Source: Bacteroidetes bacterium UBA6661 (GTDB lineage: Bacteria; Bacteroidota; Bacteroidia; AKYH767-A; OLB10). Taken from it: a stretch of DNA of 16,274 nucleotides. Of this stretch, positions 1-6,521 are shown in pieces. Under the pieces are notes generated by a model that searched no databases, was not told the origin of the DNA, and saw only the letters and a program-made list of their open reading frames with translations. The stretch is from contig DKKR01000012.1 in assembly GCA_002455375.1 (NCBI GenBank), positions 1-16,274 of the forward strand. The letters are read 5' to 3'. The stretch's first letter is position 1. Each line of letters opens with the position of its first letter. The position numbers and the translations under genes were made by a program.

Positions 1-398
1 AGGGAATAAGTGATAAAAAGAAAATTTTCTTGAGTAATCTTTCTTATTGCCAACGTAATATTTAAATTTTTTTCTTATACTTGCCATACTATTCACAGCT
101 TGGTAATGAAAACAATACAATATAAAGTAGCATTAATTGAAGTTATGCATGAAAGTATTCAATTAATACAGCCAAGCAGCCAAGATAAATTTTGGCAAGC
201 TGAACTAAAGCATTTTATCTTTTTGTCAAGTTCACACTTTTTAGGAGGTGTGGTTTTATTATTTATACCTGAAACTCTTTTCTTAAAAAGAGCAGTAAAA
301 CCTTATCCACTTCAGATTCGATACTTCTAAAATATTGATAAAATAGGAGGAAGCTGAAAATCCTGAAAAGAGTAGGCTATTTTAAAAATCCAATTAAT
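1..398. other. AT-rich stretch without a convincing gene
   Basis: No supported gene. A 76-codon open frame runs from 100 to 330 (+), but it has no recognisable motif, mixes polar and hydrophobic stretches without a clear signal peptide, and has ordinary AT-rich composition, so I treat it as chance. A purine-rich AGGAGG lies at 345-350, about 50 bases before the ATG at 399, too far to serve as its ribosome binding site. A small inverted repeat (CTCTTTT/AAAAGAG, about 276-293) has almost no loop and no T-tract. The stretch presumably holds the promoter and leader of the operon starting at 399, but I see no full TAnnTTTG match close to that ATG. Confidence 0.5.
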
Positions 399-719
399 AT
401 GAAAAAAAGTAATCTCATTGCAAGTCTGATGGCAACCATCACATTTGTATTATTAGTTCAATGGCACCAAAGTTATGGGCAATCGTTTTATCCTGCCAAT
501 AATGCTGATGTTAGCTCAAGTTGTTATGTAAGCGGAACGGTAAATACCAACAACGACTACATTGAATCGCCATTAGGCAGCACCAAACGCTCAGTCATTG
601 TATATGATGGTGCTCATCCCGGACTTTTTTGGGACGATGGTAACGGAAATACCGGTTGTACCCTACTTGGTGCCGGCATACCTAATTGCATTGTCGTGAA
701 CCCTGATGTCAACAGGTGA
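399..719 (+). CDS. N-terminal part of a frameshifted T9SS-exported surface protein
   Basis: Encodes 106 residues. Residues 1-27 form a Sec signal peptide: MKK, a hydrophobic core (LIASLMATITFVLLV), and a cleavage region ending YGQ. The mature part has several Cys (SSSCYVSG, NTGCTLLG, PNCIVV) and Asn/Gly-rich beta-type sequence, then stops at TGA 717-719. The next frame (+1) opens before this stop and continues for 436 residues to a T9SS sorting tail. An exported T9SS cargo needs both a signal peptide and that tail, and here each half has only one, so the two reading frames most likely derive from one gene of about 540 residues. The mature domain is not one I can name. The break could be a real mutation, an assembly error or, less likely, a recoding event. 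Confidence 0.7.
   Translation: MKKSNLIASLMATITFVLLVQWHQSYGQSFYPANNADVSSSCYVSGTVNTNNDYIESPLGSTKRSVIVYDGAHPGLFWDDGNGNTGCTLLGAGIPNCIVVNPDVNR
697..719 (+). other. Frameshift junction between the two halves of the T9SS cargo gene
   Basis: The upstream frame reads N-P-D-V-N-R-stop, with TGA at 717-719. The downstream frame is closed by a TGA at 697-699 and is open from 700 onward (T-L-M-S-T-G-E-W-A). The two frames can therefore only be joined inside 697-719. Removing one base around 705-708 would give N-P-D-S-T-G-E-W-A-I-A-V-Y, a smooth beta-strand sequence. I see no A/T heptamer slippery site and no prfB-like CTTTGA; the in-frame codon before the stop is AGG. Confidence 0.6.
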
Positions 720-2016
720 ATGGGCAATTGCTGTATATCAAGATACATACAACGATTATATTATGGCAGAATTATTTGAATGGAGGAGTTCAACTAACTC
801 ATTTAATTCGTATTCTACGATTAAAATCTACCAAGGAGGCATCAACGTTAAAATTGATGGTTTTTGGGATAGCAGCACTGGCGATCGTTGGATGCTGGTG
901 TGGAATAAAGATGATCAGTTGGCAGTGTTTGCTACTGCAGGATACTATGATTTTAATTTATCGAAGCCTGTAATTGATATTAGTAAAAATGTGATTCTTC
1001 AGGGCAATGGAACAAGTATCTACTCAGCTCCGGATGTAACAATACTGAGAAATAATGTTTATTTTACTTACAATGAATTTGACGGCACCAATAATATTCT
1101 TACGGTGGAGAAACAGAATTGGCTTGTAATTAAGTTGGGACAGATTACCACACCGACTAATTATGTGTTAAATTATTCAAACACTGATTATGCATACGAC
1201 CTTCCCCGCATTTCATCTTTTTTTGACACCTATTACAACTATGATAACTGGGCTGTTGTGGCACAAACCATCAATGCTACAACAGGTGGAACAGAAATAC
1301 ATGGATTTGCTACAAGTTGGTATCATCCACTCAACAGCACACCCTATGTGTACAATGATGGCTCCTTGGCATCACCATTTAATAATAATGATATTACTAT
1401 TTATCAAAACAGCTATCCTGTTATAAGCTATGTAGGCGATTATATTTTTATTTTATGGCAGGTTGACCCCATAGGCTACGCTGTATCAGTGCCCGACCAA
1501 CAAGACATCATAGGTATTCGCATGAATATGGATGGGCAAACCTTTTCATACCAGTCAGAGTATTATTTTGTGGTTAACCGTTCCACCAAAAAGAATCAAT
1601 TAGCACCTTCCATATCAGGGAGGCGTTCACTACAATTCAGCAACTTTCTGGCTGCTTTTTATAATGATGATACCGGTGCTCCCGGTGGGCAAGATGTGTA
1701 TTTCAAACAAAATATTTACAGTGCCTCATTCAACACATTGTTCAGGGTTGCAGCAACTGAAAATCAGAGCCCATCAGAGGTGTCTCCCAATCCTTTCAAT
1801 GATAAGGTTGTTCTTAACTTAGAAGGATCAGAACTTGACATTTATTCCATTTTAATTATAGATGGAAAGGGTAAGGTGATTGAAAAAATTGAAAATGTGC
1901 ACAATAAAGAGTATATTTGGAGTCCGTCAAAAGAAATAGCCTCAGGTCTGTATTTGCTACAAATTACTAATACTACTACAGGAAAAACACAAACTCAAAA
2001 AATCAATAAGTTATGA
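706..2016 (+). CDS. C-terminal part of frameshifted T9SS cargo protein with sorting domain
   Basis: Encodes 436 residues from ATG 706, which overlaps the upstream frame by 14 bases. It has no signal peptide of its own: it begins STGEWAIAVYQDTYNDYI, in the middle of a beta-rich fold. The body is rich in Tyr, Asn and Asp with repeated strand-like segments (WMLVWNKDD, NWAVVAQTIN, GDYIFILWQ), suggesting a beta-propeller or beta-sandwich, but I do not recognise a named family. Residues ~360-436 are a classic Por/T9SS C-terminal sorting domain (type A): SPNPFNDKVVLNL, then DGKGKVIEKI, then ASGLYLLQI, then a basic end (QKINKL). Its stop overlaps the next gene's start as ATGA, indicating translational coupling. 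ATG 706 is probably not the natural start; the true start is more likely ATG 399 with a broken frame between. Confidence 0.8.
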   Translation: MSTGEWAIAVYQDTYNDYIMAELFEWRSSTNSFNSYSTIKIYQGGINVKIDGFWDSSTGDRWMLVWNKDDQLAVFATAGYYDFNLSKPVIDISKNVILQGNGTSIYSAPDVTILRNNVYFTYNEFDGTNNILTVEKQNWLVIKLGQITTPTNYVLNYSNTDYAYDLPRISSFFDTYYNYDNWAVVAQTINATTGGTEIHGFATSWYHPLNSTPYVYNDGSLASPFNNNDITIYQNSYPVISYVGDYIFILWQVDPIGYAVSVPDQQDIIGIRMNMDGQTFSYQSEYYFVVNRSTKKNQLAPSISGRRSLQFSNFLAAFYNDDTGAPGGQDVYFKQNIYSASFNTLFRVAATENQSPSEVSPNPFNDKVVLNLEGSELDIYSILIIDGKGKVIEKIENVHNKEYIWSPSKEIASGLYLLQITNTTTGKTQTQKINKL

Positions 2017-3656
2017 AAACAAATCTATTTGAGTGGAAAGGCATGTTGCCCTTTAAAGTTAGTATCATTTTGTTTTTAGGTACATGCATTCAAAATATAG
2101 CACAAGGGCAGCCAGCCATTTCATGGCAGCATTGTTTTGGAAGTGTACTAAATGAAATCGCCTGGGATGTACGTCAGACTTCCGATGGGGGTTATGTGCT
2201 ATTGGGCGAAACCACCGTAGGTAATGGTGGTGATGTTTCAGGCAATCATGGTAATGATATATGGGTGGTAAAGACAGATACTGTAGGAGTCCTGCAATGG
2301 CAGAAATGTCTGGGCGGTTCGGGATTTGATAGAGCGCGCAAGATAAAACAGACCTTAGATGGAGGCTATATAATAGCCGGTACGACAGATACGCCCAATG
2401 ATGGCGATGTTTCAGGCTATCATGATTCATTAGGTTATGGTGATGCCTGGATAGTTAAATTAGATGCATCAGGCACTATACAATGGCAGCACTGCTATGG
2501 TGGTACGGATCATGATATTGCTTTGGATATAGTTCAAAGCAGTGATGGCAGCTACTGTTTTGTGGGCACAACAGGCTCTGTTGATGGAGATGTCAGCGGA
2601 CTGCATGGTGGCGTGTCATCAGATGTTTGGTTGGTTAAAATCAGTAATACAGGCTCGCTGTTATGGCAAAAGTGTTTGGGAGGAACCCGCGGTGAGCAAG
2701 GAACATCGGTGATACAAACAACAGATGGAGGCTACATTTTGACAGGCAGTACATACAGTATTGATGGCGATGTAAGTGGCTGGCATGTTGATACCATAGC
2801 CGGTAATTGGTGGGATGATGCCTGGGTAGTTAAAACAGATGCTTCCGGCAACATACAGTGGCAAGGTTGTTATGGAGGCAGTTGGCAAGATGGAGGGAAC
2901 CAAATCATTCAAGCCGCTGATGGGGGCTATTTGGTTGCCGGTGCAACCAATTCTGATGATGGCGATGTAGTGGGCTTTCATTCTAATTTTTATAGGTATT
3001 TTGATGCGTGGGCATTCAAACTTAATGCTACAGGTACTTTGCAATGGCAGCGCTGTTATGGTGGTACTGATACAGATGACTTTTTCAGTGCAGAGCAAAC
3101 TGCTGATGGGGGTTATATCTTGGCCGGCTTGGTTAAATCTATAGATGGTGATGTTGTGGGCAATCATTACTATGATTTATGGGTAATAAAGACAGATACA
3201 GTTGGCAATATAGAATGGCAAAGATGTTTAGGCGGTTCGGATGGAGAGTCTAATGGCATTATCAGAGTAACCAACGACAAGGGTTATATTGGAGCAGCGA
3301 GAACCGATTCTAACGATGGCGATGTAAGCGGTAATCATATTACCACACAACCTTCCAGCGATTGTTGGTTGGTAAAGTTAGGAACGGATACAACAGTTTC
3401 TATTGCAGCAATAGCTCACACCATAAATTTCACTGTCAATCCCAATCCTTCAAAAGATTATTTTACAATTACAGGGCTACATGCACAAAAGCAATATCAG
3501 TTAAACATAGTCAATATAACAGGTATTAAAGTCTATAAAGAAACTGTCAAAAACCAAGCAACATGGATGGTGCATCATAGATTGCCTCCCGGTGTGTATT
3601 TAATAACCCTTAGCAATGAAGAAACAAAAACCATCAGAAAATTGATAGTTCAGTAA
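2013..3656 (+). CDS. Secreted seven-repeat (propeller-like) protein with T9SS sorting domain
   Basis: Encodes 547 residues. The N-terminus has a signal peptide (hydrophobic core FKVSIILFLGTC, probable cleavage near AQGQ, residue 33); Met11 is an alternative start that keeps the same signal. Residues ~36-457 hold seven repeats of 57-65 residues with the pattern WQxCxGG, then TxDGGYxxxG, then DGDV(S/V)GxH, then D-x-W-x-x-K. Seven such units with strand-like GGY and W-VK segments suggest a seven-bladed beta-propeller (inference). Residues ~476-547 are a T9SS sorting tail (NPNPSKDYFTI, GVYLITL, basic end TIRKLIVQ). The start overlaps the previous stop (ATGA), so the two genes are one operon. I recall similar DGDV-repeat proteins in Bacteroidota genomes, without a known function. 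Likely surface-anchored or released to the medium. Confidence 0.85.
   Translation: MKTNLFEWKGMLPFKVSIILFLGTCIQNIAQGQPAISWQHCFGSVLNEIAWDVRQTSDGGYVLLGETTVGNGGDVSGNHGNDIWVVKTDTVGVLQWQKCLGGSGFDRARKIKQTLDGGYIIAGTTDTPNDGDVSGYHDSLGYGDAWIVKLDASGTIQWQHCYGGTDHDIALDIVQSSDGSYCFVGTTGSVDGDVSGLHGGVSSDVWLVKISNTGSLLWQKCLGGTRGEQGTSVIQTTDGGYILTGSTYSIDGDVSGWHVDTIAGNWWDDAWVVKTDASGNIQWQGCYGGSWQDGGNQIIQAADGGYLVAGATNSDDGDVVGFHSNFYRYFDAWAFKLNATGTLQWQRCYGGTDTDDFFSAEQTADGGYILAGLVKSIDGDVVGNHYYDLWVIKTDTVGNIEWQRCLGGSDGESNGIIRVTNDKGYIGAARTDSNDGDVSGNHITTQPSSDCWLVKLGTDTTVSIAAIAHTINFTVNPNPSKDYFTITGLHAQKQYQLNIVNITGIKVYKETVKNQATWMVHHRLPPGVYLITLSNEETKTIRKLIVQ
2118..3383 (+). repeat. Seven tandem ~60-residue protein repeats
   Basis: The seven units start near residues 36, 94, 156, 216, 281, 343 and 400 of the protein from 2013. 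Each carries one Cys in WQxC (residues 41, 99, 161, 221, 286, 348, 405) and one His in DGDVxGxH or its variant GGDVSGNH (residues 79, 137, 198, 258, 323, 385, 442). The Cys-to-His distance is 37 or 38 residues in every unit. The repeats are similar at protein level but diverged at DNA level, so they are old duplications. Confidence 0.9.
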
Positions 3657-3677
3657 AATCAGTAATGTTTAATCAAA

Positions 3678-3758
3678 GGCTGTTTTAAAAGTAGCATAAA
3701 AGCAGATGCAAATTGTGCTTTTATGGTTAAAAGAAACTTTTAAAGCAGCCTGATTTTT
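3678..3758. terminator. Long nested hairpin between convergent transcripts
   Basis: The outer arms are 3678-3692 (GGCTGTTTTAAAAGT) and 3736-3750 (ACTTTTAAAGCAGCC), a 15-bp stem with a single G-T wobble. A second perfect 10-bp stem lies inside: CATAAAAGCA at 3695-3704 with TGCTTTTATG at 3716-3725. A TTTTT run at 3754-3758 follows on the plus strand. The element sits between the surface-protein operon (+) and the MscS gene (-), so it probably terminates the plus-strand operon and may act in both directions. Confidence 0.7.
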
Positions 3759-3838
3759 CTACCGGCAATAGATAGTGTAGGTATTTTCTTTCTTTGGAGA
3801 ATTGTAAAAACTGTTACTCAATTCCCCAAAATGGTTGG

Positions 3839-4942
3839 TTATTTCACTTCCTTTTCAATATAAACAGAAGTGCTGGGAAATGCAAAGTCACTTTTATTGG
3901 CTGCCACAATTTTCATAATGGCAAAATTGACTTCTTGTCTTGTGTTTTCGAAATCGCTCAACTCTTGCGTTTTTACGAAATAAATAACCTCAATCTCTAA
4001 AGCACTTGCCCCAAAATTGATAAAGTAAACATTTGGATTTTCATTTACCAATGGGTGTTCGTTAAGCATATCCAGAATTTGTTGTGTAATGGTTTGAATC
4101 TGATCGGCTGTTGTAGAATATACCAAACCAATAACAAACCTATGGCGGTAAAAAGTTCTTTCAGTTTGATTTTCGAGTTCAGCATCCATCATTTTTTTAT
4201 TCGGAACTATCACCAATGTTTTCTCTATGGTACGTACTTTTGTTGATCGGAATCCAACCTCTTCAATATGCCCACGAAGATTATCGGTTTTAACTAAATC
4301 GCCTACCACAAAAGGCTTGTCCATAAAAATTAAGAAAGAACCTAACAGATTTTCTAATGTATCTTTTGATGCCAAAGCAATGGCCAAACCACCAATGCCT
4401 AAACCGGCAATTATGCTGGCTACATTGAGTTTAAACACAACGCCCAAAATAAAAAACAGACTGATGATAACTGTTAAAGCTTTAATGGAGGATACAAAAA
4501 AAGGAACAAACAAATCGTCCATTTTCGATTCTGTTTTGTTGGCACGTGCACGCATTACCAAACCGATGTAATCAATTATCCGAAGCAATGTCCAGGTGAT
4601 AAAAAAAACTGTAGCAATCTGAAAAATCAATTTAATTGTCATTCTCACACCAAACTCACTCTCTGAAGCAAGTTTCCATTCATCAGGAAAATGCACATAA
4701 CGACAGGCAATGTAAATGAAAATAAGAAACAGTGTTGTAGAGAAAGGTTTTTGTGTCAGTTCTACAAATTTTTTTACACCAATGGTTTTAAAATATTTTC
4801 TTAAAACATTGAAGAGTAAAAAAGTCAGAATTCTGGAAATAAGATTCTTGAAAATAAGTCCTGCCAGAATAAGTCCTGCAAACCACAGATAATCCTCAAC
4901 GGTGTTTCCTAATATCCTTTGTTGCAGAACATCTATAAACAT
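3839..4942 (-). CDS. MscS-family small-conductance mechanosensitive ion channel
   Basis: Encodes 367 residues in the inner membrane. Likely membrane segments lie near residues 17-37, 68-84, 101-123 and 147-170, followed by the pore-lining helix 173-192. That helix carries the small-residue pattern of MscS TM3 (IIAGLGIGGLAIALASKD), continuing into the signature ENLLGSFLIFMDKPF and the beta domain start FVVGDLV. Then come VGFRSTKVRT and the VPNKKM loop (E. coli MscS: the IPNG region), and a C-terminal alpha/beta domain to residue 367. Channels of this family open when membrane tension rises on osmotic downshock and release small solutes. The start codon shares one base with the stop of the upstream dehydrogenase (TAATG), so translation is probably coupled. 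It carries two more N-terminal helices than E. coli MscS, as in YnaI/MscM-like members. Which solute it passes is not visible. Confidence 0.92.
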   Translation of the reverse strand: MFIDVLQQRILGNTVEDYLWFAGLILAGLIFKNLISRILTFLLFNVLRKYFKTIGVKKFVELTQKPFSTTLFLIFIYIACRYVHFPDEWKLASESEFGVRMTIKLIFQIATVFFITWTLLRIIDYIGLVMRARANKTESKMDDLFVPFFVSSIKALTVIISLFFILGVVFKLNVASIIAGLGIGGLAIALASKDTLENLLGSFLIFMDKPFVVGDLVKTDNLRGHIEEVGFRSTKVRTIEKTLVIVPNKKMMDAELENQTERTFYRHRFVIGLVYSTTADQIQTITQQILDMLNEHPLVNENPNVYFINFGASALEIEVIYFVKTQELSDFENTRQEVNFAIMKIVAANKSDFAFPSTSVYIEKEVK

Positions 4943-6168
4943 TACAGCAGTTTTTTAAGAGCTATTTCAAAAGCAGCAGAAGCAATACCTTTTTTATCTT
5001 TATGTGTTGCAATCACTTCCTGCAATGCATTTTTGATAGTGTTTGCTGCATCATCAAAAATCAATCTGTCATCAATAACGGCATTTGCATTGTGCAAGTA
5101 AGCAAAAACTCTAGCCATACCACAATTAGCAATAAAGTCGGGAATAACGCTTACATGCTTGTCGCAGTACATTCCAATGGGACCGAAGAAAATCTCTTTA
5201 TCGGCAAATGGTACGTTGGCACCACATGAAATGACTTCAAGTTTTTTGCTGATGAGCGATTGCATTTGTTCTTGCGTTACCAATCGCGAAGCGGCACCGG
5301 GAATAAAAATTTCTGCATCAAGGTTCCACACTTTTTCTGCCATCTGTTGTGGTGATAGCATATTATCAGCATGCAATTTGTTTCCCTTACGATTGTTGAA
5401 TAAAGTTTTTATTTCTTCAAAGGAATATCCTTTTTCGTTGATTAAACCGCCATCTCTGTCAATGATTCCAACAATTTTTACACCCATTTGTGCAAGATAA
5501 AAACCGGCAGCAGCTGCAACATTACCCCATCCCTGTATGATAGCTCTTTTCTCAGAAATTTTTCCACCCCACAATTCATAGTAATATTTTACAGCATAAG
5601 CTACACCATAGCCTGTAATCATATCGGCTACTCTGTATTTGTTGTCTAAATCAGGTGACAAGTTCGAATCTTTCAATTCAAGAGATACACCTTTTTGCAG
5701 ATTGCTGATACGTTTTTTAATATTTTCTTCTCCATCGTTAAAGTGACCTACAGCAGTGCCTTCCTGCGGATGTAATATTCCTAATTTATTGCAGATTGGA
5801 ATCACGTCATGAATTTCGTCAATGTTTAAATCACCACCGGTTCCATAATATGATTTCAGCAATGGCTTGATAGCTTTAAACCAGCGTTCAAGAACCTGAT
5901 TTTTTCTGGGGTCAGCAGGGTCGAAGTTAATACCCGACTTAGCACCGCCAATCGGTGGACCTGAAACTGTAAATTTTACTTCCATTGTTTTGGCTAACGA
6001 CTCGACTTCTCTCTTATCACATCCTTTACGCATACGAGTGCCGCCTCCGGCAGAGCCATTACGCAGACTGTTTATAACCAGCCACCCTTCAGCGCCTGTT
6101 TCAGCATCACTCCATTCAAAAACGATTTCAGGACGCTTTTCTTCAAATTTCTTTAGTAGATCCAGCAT
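4942..6168 (-). CDS. Glu/Leu/Phe/Val dehydrogenase family enzyme (glutamate dehydrogenase-like)
   Basis: Encodes 408 residues, cytoplasmic. Enzymes of this family oxidatively deaminate an amino acid to a 2-oxo acid and ammonia with NAD(P). The N-terminal ELFV dimerisation domain shows GGGTRMRKG (41-49), Lys65 and PPIGGAKSGI with Lys77, the usual substrate/catalytic lysines, and GGDLNID with Asp113 at the catalytic Asp position. The Rossmann domain (about 180-345) has GWGNVAAAAG (213-222) and Asp237 at the end of strand 2 (VGIIDRDGG), which favours NAD over NADP. The segment usually read as GA-LENQIT is GAASRLVT, and NCGMARV replaces the usual NAGGV, so this is a divergent subgroup between GDH (about 450 residues) and LeuDH (about 360). 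Substrate is likely glutamate but not proven. It is first in a pair with the MscS gene. Confidence 0.88.
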   Translation of the reverse strand: MLDLLKKFEEKRPEIVFEWSDAETGAEGWLVINSLRNGSAGGGTRMRKGCDKREVESLAKTMEVKFTVSGPPIGGAKSGINFDPADPRKNQVLERWFKAIKPLLKSYYGTGGDLNIDEIHDVIPICNKLGILHPQEGTAVGHFNDGEENIKKRISNLQKGVSLELKDSNLSPDLDNKYRVADMITGYGVAYAVKYYYELWGGKISEKRAIIQGWGNVAAAAGFYLAQMGVKIVGIIDRDGGLINEKGYSFEEIKTLFNNRKGNKLHADNMLSPQQMAEKVWNLDAEIFIPGAASRLVTQEQMQSLISKKLEVISCGANVPFADKEIFFGPIGMYCDKHVSVIPDFIANCGMARVFAYLHNANAVIDDRLIFDDAANTIKNALQEVIATHKDKKGIASAAFEIALKKLL

Positions 6169-6258
6169 TATGTTTAAAAAATTTGCACGAAAATATTAAA
6201 ATTTTCCGCTTAAAACCTTTGAAAAAAACTTCTGTTTCATGAAACCTCAACAACAGTT

Positions 6259-6290
6259 TTGCAGTAAAATAGTTTATTATTCTAATTTTT
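6259..6290 (+). promoter_or_regulatory. Candidate Bacteroidota promoter for the small gene at 6303
   Basis: TTG at 6259-6261 is followed after 21 bases by TAATTTTT at 6283-6290, which matches TAnnTTTG at 7 of 8 positions. This is the -33/-7 spacing of Bacteroidota sigma-ABfr promoters. Transcription would begin just before the ATG at 6303. The region is very AT-rich, so chance matches are likely. Confidence 0.35.
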
Positions 6291-6302
6291 ATTTTCAATG
6301 AC

Positions 6303-6485
6303 ATGAGAAATCAAAGAGTTGAACAAAAAAAGTCAATAAAAGACAATTGGGAAACGGACAACTATCATGCAAAAAAGCATAAGATGTCTAACCATCGTGA
6401 AGAAAAAAACTGGAAGAACAAAATCTTGAAGGAAGAGGAAGAGGTTCCTGATGAAGATTTTTTCAGGTTTGATGATGAGGAATAA
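6303..6485 (+). CDS. Small highly charged protein of unknown function (60 residues)
   Basis: I do not recognise this protein. It is strongly polarised. Residues 1-43 contain 13 Lys/Arg against 6 acidic residues. Residues 44-60 contain 11 Asp/Glu and one Arg (EEEEVPDEDFF, ending DDEE). It has no Cys, no signal peptide and no membrane segment, and is predicted to be largely disordered or a short helix. The frame is closed and unbroken in a gap between the dehydrogenase promoter region and the end of anmK, where no other strand carries a gene, and a plausible promoter lies just upstream. This makes it a probable real gene. A basic body with an acidic tail could bind nucleic acid or ribosomes, but that is speculation. 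Confidence 0.6.
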   Translation: MRNQRVEQKKSIKDNWETDNYHAKKHKMSNHREEKNWKNKILKEEEEVPDEDFFRFDDEE

Positions 6486-6521
6486 TCCCAACGGATAAGA
6501 TTCTTAATTATAGTTTGTGGT

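Noticed and set aside
276..293. Small inverted repeat CTCTTTT/AAAAGAG as a terminator
   Set aside because: AT-rich stem with a tiny loop and no following T-tract; expected by chance in this composition.
100..330. Open frame of 76 codons before the T9SS operon
   Set aside because: No motif, no signal peptide, no ribosome binding site and no recognisable family; likely chance in AT-rich DNA.
2065..3167. Minus-strand open frames of 121 and 168 codons
   Set aside because: They lie antisense to the seven-repeat gene; their length follows from the repeated codon pattern of that gene, and their Cys/His/Ile-rich sequence has no sensible fold.
4227..5500. Several plus-strand frames of 60-114 codons across the MscS and dehydrogenase genes
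   Set aside because: Antisense shadows of well-supported conserved genes.
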